Below, one piece after another: positions 8,958-20,541 of a DNA stretch of 64,000 nucleotides. Both the position numbers and the translations under genes were made by a program. The stretch is from assembly GCF_002081825.1 (NCBI RefSeq), contig NZ_MUKU01000025.1, positions 1-64,000 on the forward strand. Reading direction: 5' to 3'. The notes beneath the pieces were generated by a model. That model saw only the letters and a list, made by a program, of their open reading frames with translations. It had not been told where the DNA came from and did no database searches. This stretch comes from Chromobacterium haemolyticum (GTDB lineage Bacteria; Pseudomonadota; Gammaproteobacteria; Burkholderiales; Chromobacteriaceae). The stretch's first letter is position 1. Each line of letters starts with the position of its first letter.

Positions 8958-9148
8958 TTCCACAACATTTAATGTTTCATGCGAAATATCTACAGCCAAA
9001 AATACATCGCATTCACATAAAATGACAAAAATGCGACAAGCACATTGTAAATACTTTGCAAACGAATATTTCTGAGCTAGTCTGCGCCCGCGCCGACAGG
9101 TCTGTCCGCGCGCACTACACGCTACACGCACAATATTCTGGTGAAACA

Positions 9149-12161
<3,013 letters not shown>

Positions 12162-12221
12162 TTTCCACCCGCCCTCTCGCCGGCCGGCCATGCCGTAAAG
12201 ACATGACCGCCGGACTGTCGT

Positions 12222-12258
12222 AAACAGGCCCTCAGGCCCGGCACCGCCGGGTCTGTTT
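12222..12258 (+). terminator. Probable hairpin terminator after fadH
   Basis: AAACAGGCCC (12222-12231) pairs with GGGTCTGTTT (12249-12258) with one non-Watson-Crick pair, and the loop is GC-rich. The right arm ends in TTT. It lies 60 bases after the fadH stop. The remaining sequence to 12406 is AT-rich and holds the promoter of the GntR gene, including the palindrome CATATATATG (12392-12401). Confidence 0.5.
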
Positions 12259-12406
12259 GCCGTCCCCGCCGCTCCCGCCCGCGCTTTTCCGCGCAAAACA
12301 CCGTCCTTTAGTACAGATTTGCCCTGATCAAACGTTTTAGCTCTTGTTTGGCGTTCATTAATTTGTCATCGTTGCGGCCATCAAATTAATTCATATATAT
12401 GACCAT

Positions 12407-13141
12407 ATGACTGACATGCGTCAGGCGGACCTTCGCCTGCCCCTGTACCAGCAAGTGCGCGACGCTTTGGCGCGCGACATCGCCAACCGGGTGTGGAAAC
12501 CCGGCGAGGCCATCCCCACCGAAGCGGAGCTGGTGGGACGCTTCCACACCTCCATCGGCACCATCCGCAAAGCGGTGGATCAATTGGTGGCCGACGAGAT
12601 GGTGGAACGCCGCCAAGGCAAAGGCACCTTCATCAAGCCGGCCAACTTCCAATCCTCGCTGCTGCGCTTTTTCCGCTTTCACGACGCGGCGGGCAATTAC
12701 CGCATCCCTGAAGCGAAGATCCTGCACCGCGAGCAACTGACGCCGCCGCCGGCCATCGCCGACAGCCTGCAACTTTCGCCTGGCGGGCAAGCCATCCACC
12801 TAACCCGCTTGCGCTATCTGGACCGCGAGCCCTTGCTGGCCGAATCGATATGGCTGCCGGCAACGCGATTCCAGGCCCTGCTGGCCATCCCCTTGCCCAG
12901 CTTCGGCGATCTGCTGTACCCGCTGTACGAGGATTGCTGCCACCAGGTAGTGGCCTCCGCGCGCGAAACCCTGACCGCGGAAGCCATCGCCCCGCCTCAC
13001 GCCGAACTGCTTCAACTCGCTCCCGGCACCCCGGCCATCGTGCTGGAACGCCTGGCCAAGGCTTACGACGGCAGCCCGCTGGAATGGCGCAGCGTGCGCG
13101 GCCGCGCCGACAAATTCCGCTACCAGGCGGACATCCGCTGA
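12407..13141 (+). CDS. GntR-family transcriptional regulator (HutC subfamily)
   Basis: A 244-residue repressor-type protein. The N-terminal winged helix shows PLYQQVRDALARDIANRVWK, then IPTEAELVGRFHTSIGTIRK and ERRQGKGTFI. The C-terminal half is a UTRA-like effector domain (AIHLTRLRYLDREPLLAESI and PAIVLERLAKAYDGSPLEWR). No ribosome site precedes the ATG at 12407, so initiation may be leaderless or use another start. It lies just upstream of the MFS-amidohydrolase genes and probably controls them. The palindrome CATATATATG ending six bases before the ATG may be an autoregulatory site. Confidence 0.85.
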   Translation: MTDMRQADLRLPLYQQVRDALARDIANRVWKPGEAIPTEAELVGRFHTSIGTIRKAVDQLVADEMVERRQGKGTFIKPANFQSSLLRFFRFHDAAGNYRIPEAKILHREQLTPPPAIADSLQLSPGGQAIHLTRLRYLDREPLLAESIWLPATRFQALLAIPLPSFGDLLYPLYEDCCHQVVASARETLTAEAIAPPHAELLQLAPGTPAIVLERLAKAYDGSPLEWRSVRGRADKFRYQADIR

Positions 13142-13217
13142 TTCCACGCCGCCCGCGCCATGGCAGCGGCGCGAGGCGGCGCATCGACAACAAGCAAGAA
13201 CCATAAAGGGCAGCATC

Positions 13218-14486
13218 ATGTTGCATTGGTATAAGCAGGTCTCGCCGGGTGAACGCAAAACCTTCTGGGGCTGTTTCGGCGGCTGGGCGCTGGACGCGCT
13301 GGACGTGCAAATGTTCAGCCTGGCCATTCCGGCACTGATCGCCGCCTTCAGCCTGAGCAAGGCTGAAGCCGGGATGATAGGCAGCGTGACCCTGGTGGCG
13401 TCGGCGCTGGGCGGCTGGATCATGGGCGCGGTGTCGGACCGCATCGGCAGAGTGTTGGCGCTGCAAATCACCATTATCTGGTTCTCGCTGTTTACCCTGC
13501 TGTCCGGCTTCGCCCAAAGCTACGAACAATTGCTGGTGTTCAAGGCGCTGCAGGGCTTCGGCTTCGGCGGCGAGTGGGCCGCCGGCGCGGTCTTGATGGC
13601 GGAGATCATTCGGCCGGAACACCGCGGCAAGGCGATGGCCTCGGTGCAAAGTGCCTGGGCGGTGGGCTGGGGCGCTTCGGTGCTGCTGTACTCGACGATC
13701 TTCCTGCTGTTCCCGGCGGAGATCGCCTGGCGCGTGATGTTCGGCATCGGCATCCTGCCGGCCTTCTTCATCATCTATATCCGCCGCCACATCCCGGAGC
13801 CGCCGCGCCGCGAACGCCAGGCCGCGCCCACGGTGCCCTTGCTGGATATTTTCAAACCCGACGTGCTGCGCATGACCCTGATCGGCTCTTTGATCGGCGT
13901 CGGCGCACACGGCGGCTACGCCGCGCTGATGACCTGGCTGCCGATGTTCCTCAAGACCGAGCGCCACCTGTCCATTCTCGGCACCAGCGGCTATCTGGCG
14001 GTGATCATCGTCGCCTTCTGGTGCGGCTGCATGGCCAGCGCCTACCTGCTGGACCGCATCGGCCGCCGCCTCAACCTGCTGCTGTTCTCCGTCTGTTGCG
14101 TGGCCACGGTGCTGATCTACGTGTTCGCGCCGCTGAGCAATCCGCTGATGCTGTTCCTGGGCTTTCCGCTGGGCTTCTTCGCCGCCGGCATTCCCTCCAG
14201 CCTGGGCGCGCTGTTCAACGAGCTCTACCCCAGCGGCATGCGCGGCGCCGGCGTGGGCTTTTGCTACAACTTCGGCCGCATCCTGTCCGCCGGCTTTCCC
14301 TTGCTGGTCGGTTACCTGAGCGACGACTGGACCCTGGGCGCCTCCATCGGCGTCAGCGCCGCGATAGCTTATTCCATCGTCGCGCTGGCCGTGTTTTGCC
14401 TGCCGGAAACCAAGGGCAAGCCGCTGAACGACGCGCAGCCGGACCCGCGCGGGCCGGAACCCCGCAACGCCCGCGCTTCGGCCTGA
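13218..14486 (+). CDS. MFS transporter, organic-acid:proton symporter type
   Basis: A 422-residue protein with 12 predicted membrane helices. The loop 2-3 motif GAVSDRIGRVLALQ and FGFGGEWAAGAVLMAE in helix 4-5 place it in the metabolite/aromatic-acid:H+ symporter groups of the major facilitator superfamily. The start at 13218 has AAAGGG upstream. It sits between a GntR regulator and an amidohydrolase, which suggests uptake of an organic acid or lactone that the hydrolase then opens. The substrate cannot be read from sequence. Confidence 0.88.
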   Translation: MLHWYKQVSPGERKTFWGCFGGWALDALDVQMFSLAIPALIAAFSLSKAEAGMIGSVTLVASALGGWIMGAVSDRIGRVLALQITIIWFSLFTLLSGFAQSYEQLLVFKALQGFGFGGEWAAGAVLMAEIIRPEHRGKAMASVQSAWAVGWGASVLLYSTIFLLFPAEIAWRVMFGIGILPAFFIIYIRRHIPEPPRRERQAAPTVPLLDIFKPDVLRMTLIGSLIGVGAHGGYAALMTWLPMFLKTERHLSILGTSGYLAVIIVAFWCGCMASAYLLDRIGRRLNLLLFSVCCVATVLIYVFAPLSNPLMLFLGFPLGFFAAGIPSSLGALFNELYPSGMRGAGVGFCYNFGRILSAGFPLLVGYLSDDWTLGASIGVSAAIAYSIVALAVFCLPETKGKPLNDAQPDPRGPEPRNARASA

Positions 14487-14525
14487 ACGGCAGACGCGCC
14501 ATTTCATTGAAATTGTGAGGTCACC

Positions 14526-14789
14526 ATGGCATTAGACGAAATCGCCAACCAGATCACCGATGACGAGTTCGCCCTGGACACCATCCAGGGAGAGCGAGTC
14601 ATCATCACCTCGCCCATCATCCTGGGCACAGCCGGCAGCGAATGGGAGGGCTCGCCGATTTTTCGGCGCGAATACCTGCTCGCCCTCCTGTCCCACAGCA
14701 TCCGGCACAAAGTGCTGAACGCCGCCGACATCGACGCGGCGCTGGACCTGGGCGCGGCGCGCGACGCCGCCTGTCAGGCCTGCGGCTGA
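14526..14789 (+). CDS. Small conserved protein of unknown function, paralogue 1
   Basis: An 87-residue protein with GTGAGG before its ATG. The core ALDTIQGERVIITSP, then GSEWEGSPIFRREYLLALL, is almost repeated in the protein at 17551-17835 (ALDTIEGERVIITLP, GSEWEGSLIFRHDYLLELL). The C-terminus ends in a cysteine pair (ACQACG) that the paralogue lacks. There is no signal peptide or membrane helix. It lies 11 bases upstream of the amidohydrolase gene, so it is co-transcribed with it and the transporter. I do not recognise the family. Confidence 0.75.
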   Translation: MALDEIANQITDDEFALDTIQGERVIITSPIILGTAGSEWEGSPIFRREYLLALLSHSIRHKVLNAADIDAALDLGAARDAACQACG

Positions 14790-14800
14790 ACCCGGCGCCG

Positions 14801-15649
14801 ATGATAGACGGACACGCCCATATCTTCCTGCGCCGACAGATCGGCGCCGCCCCGCTGCGCTACAAGCCGTACCGGGACGCGCCCTTGCAGGCCTATCTGG
14901 CGCAACTGGACCAGTTCGGCATAGCCGGCGGCGTGCTGGTGCAACCTAGTTTTCTGGGCAACGACAACCGTTATCTGTTGCAGGGCCTTCGCGAGAGCGA
15001 GGGTCGGCTGCGCGGCATCGCTGTGATAGCGCCGGAATGCCCGCTGCCGGCCATGCGCGCCATGGACGACGCCGGCGTCGTCGGCCTGCGGCTGAACTTG
15101 ATTGGCCGGCCGCTGCCGGATCTGAATTCACCGGCGTGGCGCCGCTGTCTGGCGCATGCCGCCAACCTGGACTGGCAAGTGGAGGTGCATCGCGCGGCGC
15201 AGGATTGGCCCACCTTGCTGCCGCCATTGCTGGACGCCGGGGTCAAGGTGGTCATCGATCACTTCGGCCGTCCGCACCCGGCGCTGGGCGTGGACGACCC
15301 CGGCTTCCGGCGCATGCTGGACGCCGGCGCGGCCAGCGGCCGCATCTGGGTCAAAATCTCCGCGGCCTACCGCAACGGCCTGGCCGGCCGCGGCGAGGAC
15401 ATCGCCCGCGCCGCGCTGCCGCTGCTGGACAGCGCGCTGGGGCCGGGGCGGCTGCTATGGGGCAGCGATTGGCCGCATACTCAGTTCGGCTCCATCCGCT
15501 ACGCCCGCACCTTGGAACTGCTGGAACAGTGGCTGCCCGATAGGGAGCGCCGCCGGCGCATCACCCACGACACCCCCGCCGAGCTGTTCCGCTTCGATGC
15601 GGCTACAGAAAGTGACGATCCTCCGCCAGATGACTGGCCGGACAGCTGA
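14801..15649 (+). CDS. Amidohydrolase, TIM-barrel (COG3618/LigI-like)
   Basis: A 282-residue metal-dependent hydrolase. The start motif MIDGHAHIFLRR carries HxH. GVLVQPSFLGNDNRYLL, KVVIDHFGRPHP and WGSDWPHTQFG follow the pattern of 2-pyrone-4,6-dicarboxylate lactonase and related enzymes, including the conserved late aspartate in GSDWP. The likely reaction is hydrolysis of a lactone or dicarboxylate ring compound. The last 47 bases overlap the 3' end of the convergent cupin gene. It is expected to act on what the upstream MFS protein imports. Confidence 0.85.
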   Translation: MIDGHAHIFLRRQIGAAPLRYKPYRDAPLQAYLAQLDQFGIAGGVLVQPSFLGNDNRYLLQGLRESEGRLRGIAVIAPECPLPAMRAMDDAGVVGLRLNLIGRPLPDLNSPAWRRCLAHAANLDWQVEVHRAAQDWPTLLPPLLDAGVKVVIDHFGRPHPALGVDDPGFRRMLDAGAASGRIWVKISAAYRNGLAGRGEDIARAALPLLDSALGPGRLLWGSDWPHTQFGSIRYARTLELLEQWLPDRERRRRITHDTPAELFRFDAATESDDPPPDDWPDS

Positions 15650-15974
15650 ACATCAACACCAGCGGCGCGGCGCCGGTATTGCTGAGTTGATGCTGGGTAT
15701 TGGCCGGCACCACGAAGGAACTCTGCTCCGCCACGGCCTGGGTCCGCGCCGCTCCGGTAGCCACATCCACCAGTCTCATCTCGCCGCGGCCGCTGACGAT
15801 ATGGTAATGCTCGTCGCCATGGCGATGATAATGTCCATTGATCGCCACGCCGGGAGCGATTTCGGTTAAATAAGTGCTGAAACCGGCATCGCCGGCCAAT
15901 TTCAGGATCTTGATGCCCACGCTCTTGTCGTAAACGCCATTTTCAAGCTCCAACTTCCAATCAATCACCTTCAT
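15603..15974 (-). CDS. Cupin-domain protein
   Basis: A 123-residue single cupin barrel. Motif 1 reads NGHYHRHGDEHYHIVSGRGE, with the His/Glu metal ligands, and motif 2 contains VPANTQHQLSNTG. Such small cupins bind a metal and act as isomerases, dioxygenases or sugar-acid binders. This one cannot be assigned more closely. The start follows TAGGA. It converges on the amidohydrolase gene, and their ends overlap. Confidence 0.8.
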   Translation of the reverse strand: MKVIDWKLELENGVYDKSVGIKILKLAGDAGFSTYLTEIAPGVAINGHYHRHGDEHYHIVSGRGEMRLVDVATGAARTQAVAEQSSFVVPANTQHQLSNTGAAPLVLMFSCPASHLAEDRHFL

Positions 15975-16153
15975 GATATTCCTAACAAATAATAAAATCG
16001 GACAAAATAACCATTAAACGCCGTCAATTATTTCAAGCCTGCTCGCGTTCCTCTCCATCTCCACGCGATTTAATCCTTTAGTACAGTTAATCAAGGCCAA
16101 ACGGCCATTCGCATTGACACTATCGAAACAAAAAATCTATAAGTGCCCAGCTT

Positions 16154-16200
16154 AGAGCCTGTTCAAAGCTTAGCGAACAAGAGCGAGACAAGGCGTTGCC
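16154..16200. repeat. Half copy of the dispersed palindrome
   Basis: AGAGCCTGTTCAAAGC, then GCGAACAAGAGCGAGACAAG, matches the inverse of the right half of the full-length repeats. The second half is missing or degraded. It lies in the 390-base gap (15975-16364) between the divergent cupin and PAS/LuxR genes, about 165 bases before the latter. The rest of the gap is AT-rich near the cupin start and otherwise unremarkable. Confidence 0.65.
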
Positions 16201-16364
16201 ACATGGAAACGCGCGCGCATACAGCGCGCCGCGTTCCAAAACCGGTTTCAACGCCATTCCAAGCATCTCGCCGGCGCGCAGCAAATATTGGACAGCGGCC
16301 GACGCAACAGCGAGGCCAAGACAGCGCACCCCGACATGACCAACCTCCGCACCAGGCGCACACT

Positions 16365-17162
16365 ATGGACTATCAGCTCGTCTCCCCTGAACGCTTCTCC
16401 GAAGAGCAAAGCGAATTCGTGGCTCAGTTCCGCCAATCCGTCTCCCAGATCTCCGGTCAGACCGACATGATCGTCGGCGCCAAAGACGCCAACTCCCGTC
16501 ATCTGGCGTCCAGCGACGCCTACGCCAGAATCGTGGCGCTCAAACGCGGAGACGACGTGGTAGACCGTTTGGACAAGGAAATGCCCTGCGAAGGCACCGC
16601 CCAGTTCGCCGATTGCTACGTGCAGGAAGATTTGGCGCTGATGCGGACCTGCGACCCGGCACGCAAAGTCTCCATCCTCAACGTGCATGAATACGGGGAC
16701 GGCCTCAAGGCGCGGGTGTTTTCCAAGCATCTGCTCAAACACGAAGCGACGCGCTCCATCCTGGGCACCATCTATTACGCCCATGAAATTGAAATCGCCA
16801 ACTTCATCAACCTGATGCCCAATTACATTTTGGAATTTGGCGCCGGCTGCAGCATAGAACAAGTGCAAGGCGAATTGAAACTACTTGATGTGGAATTGAC
16901 GGAGTACGAACAGGAAGTCTGCTTCCTGATGTTGTTGAACTGGGACTTCAAGCAAATTGCCGACTTCATGAACAAATATCGGCCCAAGCCCAAAACACGG
17001 GTGGCGGATTCGATTATCAAGAGCAAGAACTATATTTGCGAAAAACTGGGCTTGCCCACTCAGCGACGCGCTGAATTATGCGATGCGCTGATTGCCGCTG
17101 GCATGCACCGAAAAATGCCGACCTCGCTTTTCAGCCGACTGATCGGCTCCAAACAATTGTGA
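16365..17162 (+). CDS. PAS-domain, LuxR-type HTH transcriptional regulator
   Basis: A 265-residue protein. Residues about 30-130 look like a PAS sensor (SGQTDMIVGAKDANSRHLAS and following). The C-terminal domain from about 175 has a LuxR-like helix-turn-helix, ELTEYEQEVCFLMLLNWDFK then IADFMN and KSKNYICEKLGL. It lacks the AHL-binding domain, so it should sense something else. The ATG at 16365 has only a weak site (CAGGCG). It lies upstream of the second small unknown protein, but 388 bases separate them. Confidence 0.75.
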   Translation: MDYQLVSPERFSEEQSEFVAQFRQSVSQISGQTDMIVGAKDANSRHLASSDAYARIVALKRGDDVVDRLDKEMPCEGTAQFADCYVQEDLALMRTCDPARKVSILNVHEYGDGLKARVFSKHLLKHEATRSILGTIYYAHEIEIANFINLMPNYILEFGAGCSIEQVQGELKLLDVELTEYEQEVCFLMLLNWDFKQIADFMNKYRPKPKTRVADSIIKSKNYICEKLGLPTQRRAELCDALIAAGMHRKMPTSLFSRLIGSKQL

Positions 17163-17550
17163 TACCCGACTGGGCGTTCTCCATTTTTCTGGAGTTACCC
17201 CATAGGCATAAAAACGCTATGCTCTGAGCCTGGAGCGGTAAACCGTGCGACCGGACTGCCATCCCACGCCGGCATCGCCGCTCCAATCACGCGGCAAACC
17301 TGAGCGGCTGACGCATCCCGCCGGCTCGCGCCCTCAAGCGCGACGCTGCGGCGCAATATCAAGATGCCGGCCACTCGACAAAAAAATACTTGAAACGCCG
17401 CCAGGCCCCCTGCGCAACGCAAATCTCGCCTTCCGCCATGCGCGCCGCCTCAAAGGCCGCGCCGGCAACGCGACGCCAGGGAACCGTCGCGGCGGCCATT
17501 TCAGGATCAACGCGGGCCAAAGAGAAACCATGATGCGACAGGAGTCAGCA
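17163..17550. other. Gene-free interval
   Basis: No credible gene is seen in these 388 bases. A small dyad CTCCATTTTTCTGGAG lies just after the regulator stop and could act as a weak terminator. The rest presumably holds the promoter of the small protein gene at 17551, but I see no clear -35/-10 pair. Confidence 0.5.
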
Positions 17551-17835
17551 ATGAGCATACGCGCCTTGAATTATGGCAAGCATTCTGCAAGATCCTTAAC
17601 GGGAATCGCCAGAAACGTGGAGGCCTTCGCGCTGGACACGATAGAAGGCGAACGCGTGATCATCACCCTGCCCGCCATCCAGGGCGAGCAAGGCAGCGAA
17701 TGGGAAGGTTCCTTGATTTTCCGCCACGACTACTTGCTTGAGCTGTTGGCTTACAGCGTGGAGCACGGCATCATCAAACCCGGCGAGGTCAGCAAGGCTT
17801 TGATCGATGGCAGTTCGCGGCCCAGCCAAATCTGA
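17551..17835 (+). CDS. Small conserved protein of unknown function, paralogue 2
   Basis: A 94-residue protein. I chose the ATG at 17551 because AGGAG lies seven bases upstream; ATG pairs at 17530 have no such site. An N-terminal extension (SIRALNYGKHSARSLTGIAR) precedes the shared core ALDTIEGERVIITLPAIQGE and GSEWEGSLIFRHDYLLELLA, also found at 14526-14789. It ends in a perfect terminator. The two copies are about 3 kb apart on the same strand, which suggests a small family retained for a purpose. Function unknown. Confidence 0.75.
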   Translation: MSIRALNYGKHSARSLTGIARNVEAFALDTIEGERVIITLPAIQGEQGSEWEGSLIFRHDYLLELLAYSVEHGIIKPGEVSKALIDGSSRPSQI

Positions 17836-17874
17836 AATCGCGAGCAGGCACCAAGCCTGAAACAGAGCATCGTC

Positions 17875-17902
17875 AAACCGCCGCGCCATGCGCGGCGGTT
17901 TT
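17875..17902 (+). terminator. Rho-independent terminator after the small protein gene
   Basis: A perfect 12-base stem, AAACCGCCGCGC and GCGCGGCGGTTT, with a 3-base loop, followed by T. It lies between the convergent small-protein gene and thiE, so it may serve both directions. Confidence 0.85.
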
Positions 17903-17906
17903 GCTT

Positions 17907-18533
17907 TCAGCGGCCGCCCCGGCGGCATATTTCCGCCAGTTCCAGAGCCGCTCCGGCCGGATCCGCCGCGCCGAACACACCGCCTATCACCGCGATCGCG
18001 TCCGCGCCGGCCGCCAGCGCCTGTCCGGCGTTGGCGGCATCAATGCCTCCTATCGCCACAAGGGGCGCGCCCAAGCCCCGCGCCTCGGCGAACAGCCCCA
18101 GCCCCGCGCGCGCCGCGTCCGGCTTTGTGCCGGACGGAAACACCGCGCCGAAGGCAACGTAACTGGCGCCGGCCGCCACCGCCCGCCGCGCTCGCTCCAG
18201 GCTGTCGTAGCAAGACGCGCCTATCAACGCGCTGGCGCCCAAGCGCCGCCGCGCCGCGCTCAAGGCGGCGTCGTCGCGGCCCAGATGCACGCCGTCCGCC
18301 CCGACGCGCGCCGCCAGCTCCACGTCGTCGTTAACGATGAAAACCACGTCGTGACGCCGACACAGTTCTGCCAGCGCCTGCGCCTGCTCCAGACGCAAAA
18401 CCGCGTCCTCGCTCTTGTTGCGGTATTGCAGGATGTCGATGTGCGGCGCCGCCGCCTGCGCCAGGCTCAGCAGCCGCGCGCTGTCCTCGGTGTCCGGCGT
18501 GATCGCGTACAGCCCCTTAAGCCTGGCCGGCAT
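17907..18533 (-). CDS. thiE: Thiamine-phosphate synthase
   Basis: A 208-residue TIM-barrel enzyme joining HMP-diphosphate and the thiazole phosphate to make thiamine phosphate. Conserved parts are GLYAITPD at the start, ILQYRNKS, FIVNDDVELAARVGADGVHL, IGASCYDS and the phosphate-binding AIGGIDAANA with AVIGGVF. The start has GAGGA upstream and overlaps the end of thiD by 17 bases, so the two are translationally coupled. No TPP riboswitch was recognised. Confidence 0.93.
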   Translation of the reverse strand: MPARLKGLYAITPDTEDSARLLSLAQAAAPHIDILQYRNKSEDAVLRLEQAQALAELCRRHDVVFIVNDDVELAARVGADGVHLGRDDAALSAARRRLGASALIGASCYDSLERARRAVAAGASYVAFGAVFPSGTKPDAARAGLGLFAEARGLGAPLVAIGGIDAANAGQALAAGADAIAVIGGVFGAADPAGAALELAEICRRGGR

Positions 18534-19359
18534 CGTCGTCCTCGTCGTCGCCGCGCGCCCAGAACATGCAGTCCGGCAAGAACTGGCCCATGCCGGGCCG
18601 AAAACCGTTCAACAAGGCCTGGTAAGTGTATTCCTGCGCCTCCCTCACCGCTTCCGGCAACAACAGGCCAGTGGCCAACATGCCGGCGATGGCCGAGGCC
18701 AGCGTGCAGCCGGAACCATGATAACTGCCGGGCAAGCGTTCCCAGGTGTCGGAGCGCACCAGGCCGCCGGGCCCGTACAGCTGGTTGACCACTTCCTTGG
18801 TGTTTTCGTGAGTGCCGGTGATCAGCAAATGCGGGCAGCCCAGCGCCAGGATGCGTTGCGCGCACTGCTCCAGCGTCAGGTCCTCGTCCTCGTCGGCGTC
18901 ATTGCTGGCGATGCGCCGCACTTCAATGCTGTTGGGCGTCAGGATGGACACCTGCGGAATCAACATGTCGCGCATCGCCGCGATCAAGTCCTCGTCGGCC
19001 AGCTCGTGGCCGCCGCCGCTGGCCAGCACCGGATCCAACACCACCGGGATGTCAGGGTAGTCGGCAATCAGCTGCGCCACCACCGCCACGTTCTCCACAC
19101 TGCCCAGCATGCCTATCTTGAAAGCGGTGACCGGGATGTCTTCCATCAGAAAACGCGCCTGGTCATTGACCCAGTCCGCGTCCAGCACCATAAAGTCATT
19201 GATGCCGACGGTATCCTGCACCGTGATCGCGGTGATCACCGACAAAGGGTGGCATCCCAGGCTGGCCAGCGTCAGAATGTCGGCCTGGATGCCAGCGCCG
19301 CCGGAAGGGTCCGAGCCCGCCAGGGTGAGGACCACGGGAGGAGTGGGCTGAGTGGTCAA
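18517..19359 (-). CDS. thiD: Hydroxymethylpyrimidine/phosphomethylpyrimidine kinase
   Basis: About 280 residues, a ribokinase-fold enzyme that phosphorylates HMP twice to HMP-diphosphate for thiamine synthesis. Key motifs are LTLAGSDPSGGAGIQAD, KIGMLGS, DPVLASGGG and GSGCTLASAIAG. I chose a TTG start at 19359 (then TTQPTPPVVL) because AGAGG lies upstream at a suitable distance. A longer frame from a GTG at 19428 has no ribosome site. The acidic C-terminal tail (RGDDEDDDAGQA) is unusual. It is co-transcribed with thiE and divergent from the rubredoxin gene. Confidence 0.9.
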   Translation of the reverse strand: MTTQPTPPVVLTLAGSDPSGGAGIQADILTLASLGCHPLSVITAITVQDTVGINDFMVLDADWVNDQARFLMEDIPVTAFKIGMLGSVENVAVVAQLIADYPDIPVVLDPVLASGGGHELADEDLIAAMRDMLIPQVSILTPNSIEVRRIASNDADEDEDLTLEQCAQRILALGCPHLLITGTHENTKEVVNQLYGPGGLVRSDTWERLPGSYHGSGCTLASAIAGMLATGLLLPEAVREAQEYTYQALLNGFRPGMGQFLPDCMFWARGDDEDDDAGQA

Positions 19360-19467
19360 GACTGAAACCTCTTCGTTCTGTATAGGGTCGGAGCGGCCGG
19401 CGGGCGCATTGTCAGTGTCGCGGACCACTCTTAGAATAACTGTTTTACTCGATCACAAGGTGATGCG

Positions 19468-19632
19468 ATGCGTACTTGGATGTGTCTGATTTGCGGCTTT
19501 ATCTACGACGAGGAAGCCGGCCGTCCGGAGGATGGTATCCCGCCGGGCACCAAGTGGGAAGACATTCCGCCCAACTGGACCTGCCCGGACTGCGACGCGC
19601 GCAAGGACGATTTCGAAATGGTGGAAATCTGA
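19468..19632 (+). CDS. Rubredoxin
   Basis: A 54-residue iron protein. Two CxxC pairs, WMCLICGF near residue 6 and WTCPDCDA near residue 39, ligate one iron. The internal signature [15 protein letters not shown] is standard for rubredoxin. AAGGTGA precedes the ATG. It is a small soluble electron carrier; in proteobacteria it can serve alkane hydroxylases or peroxide/NO defence, and nothing here tells which. It is divergent from thiD. Confidence 0.95.
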   Translation: MRTWMCLICGFIYDEEAGRPEDGIPPGTKWEDIPPNWTCPDCDARKDDFEMVEI

Positions 19633-19720
19633 GCCGGCGCAACCCGCGCCCGCCGCGATATCCCGCCGCGCCGCCGCTCGCCTGTCAGGCGACGCCTGGC
19701 GCTCAAGAGGCCATACCGCA

Positions 19721-20539
19721 ATGAAAAGTTTCTGGAGCAAAACCCTGGCCGGCCTGCTGGCCGCAGCCGCCCTCGCCGGCTGTGCCCAGGTCAACACCAC
19801 CCAGGGCGGCGCCGTCGGCGTCAGCCGCGGCCAAACCATGCTGCTGTCCAGCCAGGAAGTGGAGCAGATGTCGGCCAAGTCCTACGCCCAGCAATTGGGC
19901 AAGGCGCGCGCCGCCGGCCAGCTCAACGCCGACGCGGCGATGACGGCGCGGGTGCGCAAGATCTCCCAGCGCCTGATCGCTCAGGCGCCGGTGTTCCGCC
20001 CCGACGCCGCCAAATGGCGATGGGAAGTCAATGTGATGCGCAATGACGAGCCCAACGCCTACGCGATGGCCGGCGGCAAGATCATGGTCTACTCCGGCCT
20101 GATCACCAAGCTCAAGCTGAGCGACGCCGAACTGGCCGCCGTCATCGGCCACGAAATCTCGCACGCGCTGCGCGAGCACTCGCGCGAAAGCATGAGCCAG
20201 GCTTACGCGCAGCAAGTGGGCCTGTCGCTGGTGGGCGCTGTCGCCGGCCTCAAACAGAACCAGATGGACATGGCCTCGATGGCCGCCGACGTGGCGCTGT
20301 CAAAACCCAACAGCCGCACCATGGAATCCGAAGCCGACATCATGGGCCTGGAATTGATGGCGCGCGCCGGCTACGACCCCAACGCCGCGGTGAATGTCTG
20401 GAACAAGATGATGGCGGCCGGCAATAGCGGCGGCGCGGAATTCCTGTCCACCCACCCGTCCGGCCCCACCCGCATCCGCGACCTGCAACAGCGCATCCCG
20501 CAAGTGATGCCGCTGTACCAGGCGGCTAAGAAAGCCTGA
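19721..20539 (+). CDS. M48-family metalloprotease, lipoprotein
   Basis: A 272-residue precursor. The signal peptide ends in a lipobox (AAALAGC), so the protein should be anchored in the envelope. The protease motif IGHEISHALREHSRE (HExxH) lies near residue 145. The third ligand lies in TMESEADIMGLELMARAGYD (ExxxD type), then STHPSGPTRIRDLQ near the end. This resembles the YcaL/LoiP group of periplasmic M48 peptidases involved in envelope quality control. The following gene starts two bases after its stop. Confidence 0.9.
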   Translation: MKSFWSKTLAGLLAAAALAGCAQVNTTQGGAVGVSRGQTMLLSSQEVEQMSAKSYAQQLGKARAAGQLNADAAMTARVRKISQRLIAQAPVFRPDAAKWRWEVNVMRNDEPNAYAMAGGKIMVYSGLITKLKLSDAELAAVIGHEISHALREHSRESMSQAYAQQVGLSLVGAVAGLKQNQMDMASMAADVALSKPNSRTMESEADIMGLELMARAGYDPNAAVNVWNKMMAAGNSGGAEFLSTHPSGPTRIRDLQQRIPQVMPLYQAAKKA

Positions 20540-20541
20540 AC

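Noticed and set aside
16143-16364. N-terminal extension of the PAS/LuxR-type regulator up to 16143
   Set aside because: The extension runs through the half copy of the dispersed repeat, is arginine/proline-rich and has no ribosome site. The domain starts cleanly at the ATG at 16365.
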